This document shows, piece after piece, positions 10,823-22,718 of a stretch of 64,000 bases of DNA; within the stretch, counting starts at the first letter, position 1, and each line of letters starts with the position of its first letter. A program made the translations under genes and the position numbers. This DNA is from Coprinellus micaceus. Lineage: Eukaryota; Basidiomycota; Agaricomycetes; Agaricales; Psathyrellaceae. Under the pieces are notes generated by a model. It ran no database searches. It was not told the DNA's origin and was given only the letters and a program-made list of their open reading frames with translations. The DNA lies in NCBI GenBank assembly GCA_951394405.1, contig OX596335.1:3720001-3784000 (forward strand), given 5' to 3'.

Positions 10823-13714
10823 GGTTGGTGGGGGATATAATGTCACAAATAGGCTTCCGTTGATGTTGCTCGCCCCTGCTGGACAATAATATAGGACTTT
10901 GGTCAGGAACAAGGGTCCAAGGAGGGACTGAAAGTCAAGTTACCGATGAATTGAAAGGAAAGACGTAGAGGCGGGGTTGGAGGCTAATCGGAAAGGAATG
11001 CAAGGAAACAGGTAGAACAACGAGGGTGCCCCAGGTAGAGCGAGCAGCAGACGTTGTCTGGAAGAGAAAGAGTCTGGGCGCCGTCGACAGCGACGAATAT
11101 GTGGAAGGGGGAGAGAGTGCTGTTGGTGATGGGATGATTTGAAAGCCTTCAAGTTCCCACCCGCAACCTGCCGTGAATTTGATCTGGCAGTGTCTCCGTT
11201 CCACTCCCCTCTCCCACCACGACTACGCTGACTACTTTGAAGTTTAATATCCTCTAATGCCATCCAATTGACAGCCTAAAGCTATATTATACGTTTGTGT
11301 TTCCCCCCTTTAGCCCACAAGCCGCACATCAATGTTGGTGGCCGAAGTGACATGACTTTCGAATTAGGGTCGTCTTGTCCAGCGGCGCGGCGGCGCCCCT
11401 GTGGCTGGATCTTTACTCCTTCCGTGGCCTACCACGGGCGCCTTTTACTGTGTAACTATTGCACGAAGAGACCAACTTTACTCTACCGCAATCGCCAGCT
11501 CAAGCGCCCGCTTCGAAAAGGACAATTGTCCGGCAAGTGCCCACCCTCAGGCTCTGTGCAGCCATGTAGCGGCTTCCAACTCCCTGGTCTGCTTCGTCGC
11601 CTGCGATCTAAAACCGAACAGATATGCGTCTTGTCTTCCTAATTTTGTATGGCTGCATGGGAACCTTCGATACGGTGTATTCAACCCAAGATGACTGTCA
11701 CACTCAAGTTGAGTTTGCATGGACGGCCTATATGCCTTTGTTGGAGCACCCCATCGTGTAGCTCCCACACTCGACTCGCGAGAGCACCACTGCTTCCTAA
11801 TTCCAACCCACGCGACCACGCGCATCATTTTGGGCTCTCCTCGAGAATTGCCATTCGTCGTCCTCGCCGTACGCATCAGCGCTCGCTCAGGCTACATGTG
11901 ATTCGGACGCTTTTAGACTTCATTCTGGACACATTTTCCCCAACTTTCCCGCTATCACTACACCCACGCACCACTGGTTATCTATACCTGCAGACACAGT
12001 TTGGAGTCGCCGTACATAGACGGCTTTGCTCCTCCGCAGCGACGTAATCTCCTCTTGCATGCTGTTTCTCCAGAGGTACCCTTCTGAACAAACAATGGAT
12101 GATGTCAATCTTGTCTATAGGGCTTCCAAATGGATTTGTTTCAGTACGTCGATTTTGATTCCGTTGTCCGAATGTGTCCAGACAAATAACGTTATCTTAG
12201 GCGAAGAAAAGCGCCCTCTGCCAGAACGCCTCGGTTCCATCCAAGACCTGGGTTTGTGACCACCAGAGAGGGTCACCCGACGGAGATTAAGTGTCGTGCT
12301 GCTGCTGAGAACTGTCGTAGCGAGCCCTCCATAGTTCGCAGGGATCTACCCATTGTGATCTGGAACTGACGCATGTTCGCCCCGTGGCCACAACGTGGTC
12401 AAGCCTTCGACGCCTATATGGTGAAGAGGTCTTTTTCTGGCCTGTGTCTTCGCCGCCTGGGCCGCAGCTTATTCATCTCGCCTACGGTAGAGCCCAAATC
12501 TTACTCTGACGCCTTTTCCCGGAATCATCCCCGACTGGTCCACATTCCAGTAACCCCGGAACCTCAGCCTTCCATAGAACTACCCTGGCTACGCATCGAT
12601 CTGGAAATCCGCAGACCACATACGCAAGCCAGCTTGTACGGAAGCTCCACGGAAGGCGCCCCAGGGTAAGGCTCTGTTTCGACTCTTGAATTCAGAGTCA
12701 AGTCATCTGTAGCTTCTGTACGCTTGGGGCTTGCCATTCTGCTCTGACTCTTCCGCGGACGGTCGCAAACACCGACTCCCCGAGCCCTGCGATAATCAAG
12801 GCCAATCATTAAATTTTGCTCGAGCCACCAACTCTCGCGGGAAGGAAAATTAAAACGGGTTCTTGTGAGAACTCCCCAAGGTGCTGTATGTTTTTCGAGC
12901 TTCTATCGCCTCGATCATGTTATATGACTCCGTGCTTCGAGTCCAAAATACGGACATACAATGGCGAGGCATGCAGGGTCCGTGAGCGTGACCTACCTCT
13001 CCCCTTCCCCTCATTTCTGGCACTAGTCCCGCTAGGCTAAAGCTGCGTCAGTTTCCTTCGCCATGTAGGAAGCTTATCGCCGCCAAGAATTAGGTTTCAG
13101 ACTTCCTCCTCCATACGCGTTCACTCCAAAAGAAGATACAGGGCGAACAAATCACTGAGCTTCGTACGACGTGGGATCCTCGTGGTCGACGAACGTCAAG
13201 AGTTCATGGAGCTCGTCGCTCGCGCACCCAGCCTTCCCACAGTCCACTGGTCCATCGTGCCTCGAACCACGCGCCCGCAGGCTCCTCAGCTGCCTGCGGC
13301 GCCTATGGATACGTGCCCGCACAGTGTCCCAGGAGGGCTCATTTCAGGCACATGCCGTCCTGCCGCCAACAAACTCGTTCCAGGTGAGACAGGTTCTTCA
13401 TGCGGCGTCGTACTGTGCTGTGTGCGCGTGCGCGATTGTCTCTCCGGCGCATCACTGACTAGCGTAACCGGTTCCTCTTGGCCTCCTTTGTCTGTATCGA
13501 CATCGAGCGGCTCCTCATCGACGGAGATGATCCCTTTGCTCCCCCTCCTACTACTCGCCGTTCATTTCAGCTGTTTTATGAAGACGCCATGAACCCAGCG
13601 CAAGAGTGGTGACGAGATGGGGTTGCGTTTCAGGCATTGCGTGTGCTCGATGGAGAGGGTACTTATAGGTTGGGAGGGAAAAGGGGGATAATTCCAAGAA
13701 ATTGTACGAAGAGG
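10823..13714. other. Long gene-poor region
   Basis: About 2.9 kb with no confident gene. The part up to about 11270 is probably the promoter and leader of the G-beta gene. From 11300 to 13000 there are only short, unrelated open frames. A weak coding-like stretch at 13149-13612 is listed separately. No repeat family or tRNA was recognised. Confidence 0.45.
13149..13612 (+). pseudogene. Possible gene fragment, unknown
   Basis: An open stretch of about 80 codons from 13149 runs to a good donor-like GTGAGA near 13385. A second coding-like stretch follows an acceptor-like CTAG near 13462 and ends at the TGA at 13610-13612, with plausible residue composition (acidic and aromatic mix). The simple splice between them gives a stop, so the two pieces do not join cleanly. 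It could be a decayed gene, a misread exon pair or chance. Confidence 0.2.
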
Positions 13715-14142
13715 ATGTCTGACAGTGAGTACCCTCTGGGCTACCTTTCGGACAACTCGACTAACCCCGGCGCTTTCGACAGAAGGAACATCGCTGCTTA
13801 ATCAACGTAAGCGCCTTCCTTGGCCATTCAATTGAGACTGCGCTGACCGACATCATTCCCGGTGCTAGACCTCCAGAAAATTGGGCGTGCATCATCTCTG
13901 AGCTGGGAGGAGTCCGCGTCGGGACCCGCTCATGCTCGCCAATGGGAGTGTATCTGCAAGAGTGAGTGTTTGCGATCGCCTCGCCCTGGTCTGTTCAGTT
14001 TAATTGACGGTCGGACTTTCAAGTTGATGGCGAAACCCGTGGACGGGGTGTAGCGCCGCACAAGCACGTCGCTAAAGACCAAGCCGCCGAAGAGGCGCTG
14101 GCTTTCCTGACGAAGGAACCCGAGGCTGAATCGTCGACATAA
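13715..14142 (+). CDS. Single-dsRBM microprotein, copy 1
   Basis: Four exons (13715-13724, 13783-13806, 13869-13961, 14024-14142) give 81 residues that are almost entirely one double-stranded RNA-binding motif. Helix 1 has LLNQHLQKIG, the loop has the diagnostic GPAH, the third strand is followed by GxGxA-like sequence, and helix 2 has KHVAKDQAAEEAL. In canonical domains GPxH contacts the minor groove and the KKxAK helix contacts the phosphates across the major groove; here KKxAK is weakened to HKHVAK. The third intron must use the acceptor at 14023; the nearer CAG at 13997 would put a stop in frame. It lies 1.2 kb upstream of a paralogue with the same exon plan. A role as RNA-binding modulator is inference. 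Confidence 0.8.
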
Positions 14143-15339
14143 CTATTGAGATGATTGCGCGCTTACTCCGAGCTGGCCTCGTACGACTGTTGCCTTCTGA
14201 ATTCTCCTTCCAATAAATGATCTGTACTCGGGTTGATCCCTTTGTCTTGATCCTTTTACGAGAAAGCTCAAGGAGGACTTCTCAAGGGGCCTTAGCAGGT
14301 GCGCAGCCGACCTGGTGTTACTATTCAACGTTTTGACACGATTGCTTCAGGTACGAGCGAGCCCAAGTAACCCGCTCGACCAACAACGGTAGTTAAACAC
14401 CCCCGTTATTCCGATCTATCTAGCATCTTGTGAGAAGCTCTGATATCCGCCTGACGATGGCAGTAATCATCATATTTCTCCCATGTTTATGGTCCCGTGG
14501 AAGACTAGCTAGAACAGAGGCGGAGAAAGATATATCGGTCTAAACGGACTTCGCGCGCCTAAATTCGATCATCGCGTGCGACTCGACTGGAGCGACGCAG
14601 GAAAACCGAACCAATGTTTGAGCCTTTTCCACTCGACAATATTGGGCCCTGGAAAGCTCGAGAAGCACGAGGTATTTTAGCATTATATTGTGCGCCCATA
14701 CGGAGTACAGTTGAGCCTTTCGCTCCAAATTACCTTCCAATCCGCAATTACTAATGTCATGTGTATCGACAGGTGGTCTTGTCACCGTCTGACATACGTT
14801 AGAATACGCAGTGACAACCCGAAACCAGATGGAGGCATACAGCACTTGCATTCCTCGCACCACACCCCGCCGCAATCGTCTCTGCAAGGATTTAGGACTC
14901 GGGACGCTCGAGACTGAAGCTCAAGTATGAAGCGATATAAAATCTGATTCCAAGAGACTTTGTTCCCGATGGGCACAACTTCCCGCAGGGACCGCGCGAT
15001 TCGGGCAGCAGGCGAGTCTTCAAAACAGGTCATCTCTAACGCTGCTGCTGACACTACCGGTACGCAATGCCATAGCTGACCCCATTTGCTGTAAAGCCCG
15101 TGACATAAACTATCCGGAAGGTCCATATCCAGGCGTCGAGGATGATGAGCCCGCCTCCTATCAAGGGGGGTAATGCACCGCCAACCGGAAATGGCTGATT
15201 TTGTGTAGACGATAAATCTGAGGAAATAGATATAAAACAGGGTGGGTACAGTCCTAAGCCTTCCATCCATTTATCCACCTCCTCCAGCGGGATCAGACTT
15301 GTATTCCAGCCTTCAAAACGATCTCCTCGACACGATAAA
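14143..15339. other. Spacer between the two dsRBM genes
   Basis: About 1.2 kb without a recognised gene. Minus-strand open frames at 14782-15270 and 15054-15470 overlap each other and have no family resemblance. The right end contains the promoter of the second dsRBM gene. I looked for a decayed third dsRBM copy by eye and did not see one. Confidence 0.4.
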
Positions 15340-15824
15340 ATGCCAGAGAGTGCGTCTGTCCTCAATTGGGTTTTGTGGCGTCCGCGACTAACGCCGCCCC
15401 TCACAGTCCCTGTGACCGCACTGCATAACCGTGAGCTTCTCTCTTCTGCCTCGAGGCCATAGAGAAGCACGAGTTAACTGATCCATCACTGCGAAGACCT
15501 CGCTAAGCGCGGGCTTCTCGACCATCTCAGCTACGCTGAACAACAAAATGGGCCCACCAGCGACTGCACCTGGATTATCGAGTGCAAGAGTGCGTTTCAA
15601 TCTGGCCACTTGATCTCTTGTGGCGACTGACTGATGCGCGCCCCGTTCTCCTCCTTGTCGTGTTACTCAGTCAATGGCGTCGTCAAAGGTACCGGAGTTG
15701 CCAAGGTCAAAAAAGCAGCGAAGGATGAGGCAGCCCGACAAGCACTGGCGGTAAGATATACCCATCTATCTGCCCTCATGTAGTCACTGTCGCTGACTCT
15801 TCCTTACAGGCTCTGCGCACTTGA
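15340..15824 (+). CDS. Single-dsRBM microprotein, copy 2
   Basis: Five exons (15340-15349, 15407-15430, 15497-15589, 15671-15750, 15810-15824) give 73 residues forming one double-stranded RNA-binding motif. Exons 1, 2 and 3 are 10, 24 and 93 nt, identical to those of the copy at 13715, and the intron phases agree, so the two are paralogues. This copy keeps the basic helix 2 (KKAAKDEAARQAL) and the GTGVAK turn, but its loop reads GPTS, lacking the His of GPxH. It has one intron more near the C-terminus than copy 1. No other domain or targeting signal is present. It presumably binds structured RNA, but its partner and pathway cannot be read from the sequence. Confidence 0.82.
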
Positions 15825-16211
15825 GAGGGCGAAAAGAGGCCGGTGAAGGGTCGCACCATGGTGATATCATGGGATTAGACTCTTCATCTATGTCCAAATT
15901 CGTCTTTCTATTGTTTCCTTTATTTTAGCGCTTTGAATTCATTATAATGCTTTTGTGTTTCCATCTGTGTTTTGGTGTAACAGGGGGATCAGCGACCTCC
16001 GGTCATCTTAAATAGGTAATTCCCGCTCCCGGTATGTCCTCCTCCATTCCGACTGTCCCGGTCCTGCCGCTCCGGCAGAGATTTTCACAGCCCGATTCAA
16101 GAAACGCACACGCAGGGTTTCACCACGCGACGTGGCGTAAAGTTGGGCACAACAATCATCTCGACGTCCATATTTCTGAATCCTGGGCGTGTCGTTTGGG
16201 GCACCACCGAT
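15825..16211. other. Intergenic region
   Basis: Contains the 3' end of the second dsRBM gene and the leader of the small gene at 16212. An in-frame coding-looking stretch just before 16139 may be an upstream exon of that gene, but no splice could be settled. Confidence 0.35.
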
Positions 16212-16506
16212 ATGTCGCCACTCCAACGAGCGACGCCCGCCCTCTTTGCTGGGGCAATAGGTTGGTGTGATTTTCTACCAGGAAGACCTTCGGAGTTCAA
16301 TTATGCCTCGTCTTCTGTAGGGGTCGTATCCGGTTATTACATCTTCAAGCCATTACTCGCGAACACGCAGCAGCAACAGTAAGCCGGCTATAAAATAAGT
16401 TTAGACGATTCTGACTCGACCTGATTGCAGAGCTATTGGTCCGGCCTCATCAGCTACCACGTCTGAGGAACCTTCAAAGAAACCCGAAGTGAAGAGTAGT
16501 ACTTGA
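16212..16506 (+). CDS. Small protein, possible membrane or mitochondrial
   Basis: Not recognised. Two exons (16212-16378 and 16431-16506) give 80 residues. Two short hydrophobic stretches (Ala/Leu/Phe/Gly near residues 9-18, and Val/Gly/Tyr/Ile/Phe near 36-48) flank a Pro-Gly-Arg-Pro turn. A hydrophilic Ser/Lys/Glu tail follows. This hairpin-like layout is seen in small mitochondrial inner-membrane proteins, which is inference only. The ATG at 16212 is the first in the frame, but an upstream exon is possible. The gene converges on SAD1 with 114 bp between stop codons. Confidence 0.45.
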
Positions 16507-16620
16507 TTGGTACCGACGGAGAGCTTGCTCACCGAGAGCAATGCAGTGCATCATGTGTTCATGCTTCAGTCTAAAACTGAGGAGATAGAGCGAAGCAATT
16601 ATTAGCATTGTGATAACTAC

Positions 16621-18570
16621 TCAATTGGCAACCTCTTCAGGTGAACGCCGTTCCCATATCTGTGGTAGCGAAGGGTTAATTGGTGCCTAGAATGCAAATA
16701 AACGAGATGACGTCGTACCTGGAGGACCGTCTCTCCCAAGAAGATCATTTCCTTCCTTACTTCCTCTACGATTAGATCCTGGATCATGAACCACTTCTCA
16801 TTATCAACGCCAGCACCTCCTGCGCGCAAATGAACCTTCCACATGGTATTCTCTTTGTCGCGCGTCGTGCCGGCCACAGATTCGAGGGTAATATTTGCGA
16901 TCAGATCGTAGAGGGTACATTCGCTACTCGGAGGTGCATCGATGTCTGGCAATCTGGTCAGTCTCTCGTAACGCGGGATCGATTCAATAAAGCACTCACA
17001 ATCTTTGAAGTCTAGGCCGCGAAGGGGGAAGTTCACGATGGTCGGGTTTTTCTCCTCCACAAATGCATTCTTCAAGAACCGTTTGAAGTGGAGGATAATG
17101 TAAGGAGGTAGCTTTTGGCACTTGTAACGCCGTACATTCCCCAAATATTCCTGTGAAGTGTTAATTAAGAAGAAACGTCAACTTAGATTGATCGAACCTG
17201 CGTTGTAGTACCGTCGTACTTGGCCAAGATTGAGTGGATGTTGACTTGTGGAATAATATTCTTCTCTACTGCATCCTGGAAAAGCGGGGGAGGTGGGAGG
17301 TCCACCGCCAGAAAGAGGAAGGGTGAAACGGCAGTTTTGATATCTGAGATGCGACGTTCAGGCGTTATCTGAGAGAGTATGGAGGGGGTGTATTACCTCG
17401 ATCAATATCGAAGCGCGGTTTCTCGTTACTTTCAGACTCTGGCCGGACGAGCACCTGCTGGGTTTCCATTCGGAGTTCGCCTTGGAAGGACTTGAAGATG
17501 ATGCCTGAAGCAATACGGGTTCAGTGGGAAACACGGCCTCAAGCAGGGGATCGAGACTGACTCGAATTCTTCTTCTTTGTGCCTCCGAAGTCCTTGTGGA
17601 GATGGTTCAGCAACCACCCGAGAAACTCTACCGGGTCCCCTTGTTGTTCGAGACGAAATTTCCCTCCACTGACTCGATTGACCTCTTGGAGGAATTCATG
17701 GGGACTGACTTGGCTCTTGAATAACCGGGGGTTCCATATCTTCTTTGCCAGCGCTGCGAATCGCTTGACTAGCTCCGATTCCTTGCCCTTGTAATTGGAC
17801 AGCAGCAACGTATCCCTCAATGGAGCAACATGCAGAAGAGAGTGAATGACGACGTTCATGTGGTCGTTGTGCTTGATGTTATTCAGGCCAACGTAACCCT
17901 GGAGGTACGGCTTGTGTGCAAGGTCATAGGATGGCTTTGACAAGTAAGCACCGCGAGATATTGCCTTGATGGACTCGGGCGAGAACTTGGGCGCTAGCAC
18001 AAAAGATATGTCTTCCAATGATGGATCGGAAACGTGGTAGCCATCCGGGAGAACGTAGACCTGGGGCAGCAGTTAGCTAAATTAACTGAGAGGTGGTAAG
18101 GCGCACTTTGTTGGTTTCCAGATTGATGAAAACGTGGTGGTCATCGTGGATGGAATGGGCATATGCGTAAGAGTTACGACCTCTGCCCTGGAAGTACTTT
18201 CCACATACGAGGCAGCCATAGATGTTGATGTTCGACAGAGACACTGAGCAGACTTTCTCGAAATCGAAGTCAAGGACCTGTCTGCTGATCTGTGATATGG
18301 TGAGGAAATCCGTGTACAGGACGAAGATGGTAGAAGACTGACCGTGTCAAGATACAGATCGGCTGCCCTGGGCTCGACGGCTTGTGCGGGCACAGGAGTC
18401 GCGTCGTCTTCTTCCCATTCATCATCCAAGTCCTCTGATTGCTTCGTTGTAGAAGCTGCATCTTGCCCATCTGCGTCTATCCTCGCGCGTTTGGGTGGTC
18501 GTTCCTGGTTCGCGATTGAGTCCGTATCGTGACTATCCGTGTCTGTACGTTTCGTAGATTGTTCGGCCAT
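16621..18570 (-). CDS. SAD1: SAD1/USP39, tri-snRNP pseudo-deubiquitinase
   Basis: Orthologue of yeast Sad1 and human USP39, a nuclear factor that joins or stabilises the U4/U6.U5 tri-snRNP before splicing. An acidic Ser/Asp-rich N-terminus is followed by a ZnF-UBP domain, seen as CLVCGKYFQGRG and then HSIHDDHHVFINL, and then a ubiquitin-specific-protease fold. The segment that should hold the catalytic Cys reads GLNNIKHNDHMNVV, with Asp where active enzymes have Cys, so it should be catalytically dead, as is known for this family. The blocks QQGDPVEFLGWLLNHLH, YKCQKLPPYIILHFKRF and the C-terminal GETVLQIWER are family features. Several 50-60 bp introns are present; the last exon is short. It diverges from RSM22 across 310 bp. 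Confidence 0.95.
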
Positions 18571-18880
18571 TTCGAAGGGACCTCTAGGCTACCTCCAACG
18601 TTGAAGTGCTACTGAGTGTCGATACGGCGGAGATGAAGGGCTGAGGAGATGGTGGTTGTCGAAGAGGCTCAATTCCAAACGCGGACACCGACATTGGTGC
18701 AGGTGCACGTGACAACATTCCCAAATTCCAAATTTGAGCGCCTAGAATGAACTTAGCAGCGTCTGACTCGTCCACATACGCCCGCCTCCTCCTCGTCCCC
18801 GTACCACCTACGGTGCCTTCTGGCTTCCTGGGTGCCACCGTTGAACCTTGAAAGGCTCTCGTCACACCCTCCAATCACCA
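18571..18880. promoter_or_regulatory. Divergent promoter region SAD1 / RSM22
   Basis: 310 bp separate the start codons of SAD1 (minus) and RSM22 (plus), so both promoters must lie here or overlap the leaders. No TATA box or defined operator was identified. Confidence 0.5.
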
Positions 18881-21033
18881 ATGCTCGGTAACGCATCACG
18901 GGCTGCTCGCTTGGGCGCTCAAAAGGGGTACCCCAGACTCTGTCGGCGTGCATTCGGTCGGTCATGTCTGTCTCGCTCACCACAGCCGAATGCGTCGTTA
19001 CAGCTGGATCCTAGCATGCAGGCCCTGTTACAGGATGTCGACATGTCTCTCATGAACCACAAACTGAAGGCCCAACCTGTCCCCAGGGAGCTGGAGGCCC
19101 TACCTATTGAGGAACAGGAAGAGGAGCTGGACTTTGAGGAGGAGAACGTCGATGATACTCATAGGAAGTCCCCTGCGGCTTTGTACGGAAGTAAAGGCAT
19201 TGGCGCTGTCGTTGTGCCCCAGCAGCTTCAGTCTGCCGTGACGTCTATCATTGAAGGTGCGCACTCTATAACTGACCCAAGTATCGCAGTTGACTGGCTT
19301 GCAGATTCCGACAAGTCGCGACTTCACAGCGACGCCATGCGTCTGTTCGCGAAGATGGATTCGGACGAGAACACGACTGGCTGGGAACTGCAACTGGACC
19401 CAAAATACCGTTCGTACAAACAGGGTGCCCGACACGCAGAACGAGACGCGACAGCGTTCGTGTCCATCGCCATGCCAGGGCACTACACGGCTATCTACTC
19501 TGTCTTCAAGCACTTGGAGCACAGAATGACAGGGGCGTTGGAGGTGGAGCACGTTATTGATTGGGGTGCGGGGTCATACAGTGGTCTATGGTGCGTCGCT
19601 CGCGTTCGTTGGTGGTGCACCAGTGGTTAACGCTGCAATTAAAACAGGGCTTCACTATATGCGTTCCAGAAGCTGACGGCGGGCTTCGTAGAGATGAACG
19701 AACTCGATGCCGCACAGTCCATCGTCAAGAAATACACTGGCATCGAAAAGCGGGTTGGCTTGGTCGCCATTGGAAACCAGCTTCTCCAAGACATTCCAGT
19801 ATCCGAAGAGCTCTCCGTTGAGCATAGAAAATCCATCCAGGAGACGGACTACCTACCCCGGGAGGACGGCGAGAATACTCTGGGCCTGTCTGCATTCGTT
19901 CTCTCGTCCCTATCAAACCCTCTTCAGAGGAAACAAATGGTGAAAGAGATGTGGGAAAGCGGTGCCCATACTTTGGTCAGTCGTCTGGGCATTGGAAATA
20001 ATATGACTTTATGTTAACGCCGACCTAGGTACTGATTGATCACGACAACAAAGCCGGCTTCGAAGCTATCGCCCAAGCCCGGGAGTACCTGCTCAAACTC
20101 GGTCGCAAGGAGCTGGCTGACCCAGAGAAAGAGTCCCTCTTAATCCGTGGCTCCCACGTCGTTGCCCCTGTGGGTGTACCTCCTTCATTCTTTCCATGAA
20201 CATGCTGCTGAATCCACGATCTGCAGTGTTCCCACGACAAGGAATGTCCCCTCTTCACCGGCGGCATGACGTCCAAGCTCGTCTGCGGGTTCAGCCAACG
20301 CATGCAGCGCCCTGCGTTTGTACGACTGACGAAGCATTCGAAGGTCGGCCATGAAGACGTGTCGTACTCGTACGTAGTTATCCAGCGAGGGTCGAGACCT
20401 GCGGACCCCAAAACCTCTGTTGGTCGGGTGGGTCTTGTTGGCAAGAGGGCAATTCAGGAGCAAGCTGTGAAGGCGGCGAAGGATGCACCGTTGAAGCAGC
20501 TCTCCCTATTCGATGAACCCCACGCCCTTGCCGAGCCGCCTACATCATCGTCCACCCTTGCAACATCAGCACCTCAAAAACGTTATGAGCCTGCTGTCGA
20601 CTTAGGGACAACAACAGAGCTTAACGACTCCTTGAGAAGGGAAGCTTACTACTGGCCTCGCCTGATTGTCCCGCCCCTGAAGAAGAGCGGACATGTCATC
20701 CTCGACAGCTGCACATCAGAAGGCAAGATCATGCGATTGACGATCCCAAAATCCCAAGGAAAGCAGCCCTACTATGACGCCCGCAAGTCGTCGTGGGGTG
20801 ACCTCTTCCCTCATCCTCCCAAGAACGCTCCCCAGGAACGGGTTGTCGTCCAGAACAAGAGCGGCAAGATCAAGGCCATCGAGCGGGAACACATTGGGAA
20901 GAGCCGGAGGCCAGAGGACCAGAAGAGCATGTACGATATGGTGAAGCCTTCCGTGCGGGAGGCGAAGAAGGACAAGCGGAAATGGGATCGTTTCAGGAAA
21001 GACAAGGTTTGGAATGTTGACGCCGAGTCGTAG
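18881..21033 (+). CDS. RSM22: Mitochondrial RSM22 / METTL17 methyltransferase-like protein
   Basis: Homologue of yeast Rsm22 and human METTL17, which act in assembly of the mitochondrial small ribosomal subunit. Four exons (introns 19591-19647, 19976-20028, 20170-20226) give 661 residues. The N-terminus is basic with no acidic residues, fitting a mitochondrial presequence. The Rossmann methyltransferase core shows HVIDWGAGSYSGLW as motif I, with ERDATAFVSIAMPGHYTAIY before it. The Cys set APCSHDKECPLF plus LVCGFSQR matches the metal or iron-sulfur cluster cysteines reported for this family. Continuity across the third intron restores this cysteine block, which supports the model. The C-terminal tail is basic. 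It converges with another mitoribosomal gene, uL1m. Confidence 0.93.
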
Positions 21034-21236
21034 ACTCCGAGAGTGGACATTTAGGTTAGATCACATTCCCCGGCTGTATGATCTCTGTCCGTTTTGCTTT
21101 CCGTCGTCCCCCTCATCCACTTCACTTACTCATTGCAACCGACACCCTGCTCACTCATGACTAGCATATCCCATTACTCCCCTTATCACGTATAATATTA
21201 AATGTCTAGTGTAGGTTAATGTGTAATCACAACTCC

Positions 21237-22382
21237 CTAAAGGTCGGCAATGCGGATGCTAGGGCCTTGTCTCGAGCTCAGGATGACCTTCTTGATCGGA
21301 GTAACTGGCCAGTTCTGTCGGTAAGGGATAGCAATTGAAAAGTTGTCGCAGGGACGTACCAGGTTTAGGGCCAGCCCCCTTCGCGGCCTTGAGCCCACTA
21401 TCATCCCTCATGTTTCCAGTCGCCTTCTTGACAGAAATCATGAACTGCCTAATGTTCTTCACGACGTCATCCACTGGAAAGTTCATCTAGAAACGGGGAT
21501 TAACTGAGGTCACAAAACCAGCAACGATTGCACCAACCACAGCAATGGGAGCGCGAATGGTTCCGCTCTTGTCCGCCCTCCACTCGCTAGTACCGCGGAG
21601 ACGCTGGAGATAACCCGCGATGTCATCGAGAACGGTACCCCTACGTTCTGAAGGCATGAGACCGAGAGGACCCAAGTGACGAGCGAGCCTGGGTGTAATG
21701 GCGCGAATGAGGTCAGGTGTCGACAACACGGTCGTTGGTCGAATTCGGTTACTCAAAATCTGGTCGTTCATAACGGGTCAACAGACTCGTCTATGCATAG
21801 TCGAGGTATGACTCACAGCTTCACACAACTCCAGCCCACCAACGATGTCCGCACCAGCCTTCTTCGCTTCCTCCGCCTGCTTTCCTTCCGCGAACACGAG
21901 AATCTTCTCGTCTGGTGACGGCTTGGCCTCTCGGGGCAGACTGACACGTCCCTTGGGGACTGAAATACCGTTTCCGACTTCCGTCTTGACGAGGAGTTCA
22001 TACATAGAGGTGGGCGACGCAACCTCAACGGACTACGCCACACCCAAAGGTCCGTCAGTCAAATGCGGGGATCCGGGATGTGTTTGCGCGGTGCCTCGTA
22101 CCCTCAAGACCTGAATAGCGTCCAACAACGGCAGCTTCTCTGCCTTTGCATCAAGTTTTGCTGCGATAGCGGACTTCCGCTTGGATTTTGCTGCTGCCGC
22201 CTTCTTCGAGGGCACCCGAATCTGGGCTTTCGGGTCGCGTCGCAGCTGGACAGCTGGCGTTGTCGAGAACTGCCGCCATGAAGAGGCGTCCTGTGCTGGG
22301 CATTAGTCCTGGACCACCAGACCCATATGCGAGGACATACAAGGCACGGCCGTGAGCAGCGACGGAATACTGACCCCAGCAT
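21237..22382 (-). CDS. MRPL1: Mitochondrial ribosomal protein uL1m
   Basis: Bacterial-type L1 protein of the mitochondrial large subunit, which forms the mobile L1 stalk on 23S-like rRNA. The first exon (start 22382) encodes a short Arg/Cys-rich presequence; the best splice uses the acceptor CACAG, giving ...SSWRQFSTTPAV, a typical presequence cleavage region. Basic Lys/Ala segments follow, then L1 blocks with ELLVKTEVGNGI, ILVFAEGKQAEEAKKAGAD, VGG, LGPLGLMPSERRGTV and a VKNIRQFMISVKKATGN helix. The last exon encodes PVTPIKKVILSSRQGPSIRI, which fixes the final acceptor inside a run that offers an alternative upstream AG. Five or six introns are needed; one donor near 21535 is uncertain. It lies tail-to-tail with RSM22, 203 bp apart. 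Confidence 0.9.
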
Positions 22383-22718
22383 GGTTGCACTTATTGAGGT
22401 CGTCGCCGCTCGCGTCAAGAATTTCGGGACACCAGAATTGTGGGAACCGACTTCCCTTTTCGGGGCAGCAACACAGCCACTGATCTCGAACACGGGCGCT
22501 AAGCTCAGTTTTGCTTTCCCCCTCCTCAAACCCCGAAAGTCGCACAAGGTAAAGAGGCACTATGGGCTCAAAATTGGTGCATCATTGGAGCTGAAGTCAG
22601 TAGCAGAAAGAGGTGCATGTATGTGGTAAATGTGATTCTACATAGCAGTTTCAAAAGGGTCGTCACTTTTCGTGGATGGGCATAAATCGTCACTGGAGCT
22701 TGTAATCATAAAATGTGT

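Noticed and set aside
13998..14053. Reading dsRBM copy 1 as a pseudogene with a stop and frameshift
   Set aside because: Using the acceptor at 14023 removes both problems and gives a complete motif, so the gene is intact.
14782..15470. Overlapping minus-strand frames between the dsRBM genes
   Set aside because: They overlap each other and the first exons of the second dsRBM gene. No domain, splice chain or family resemblance was found.
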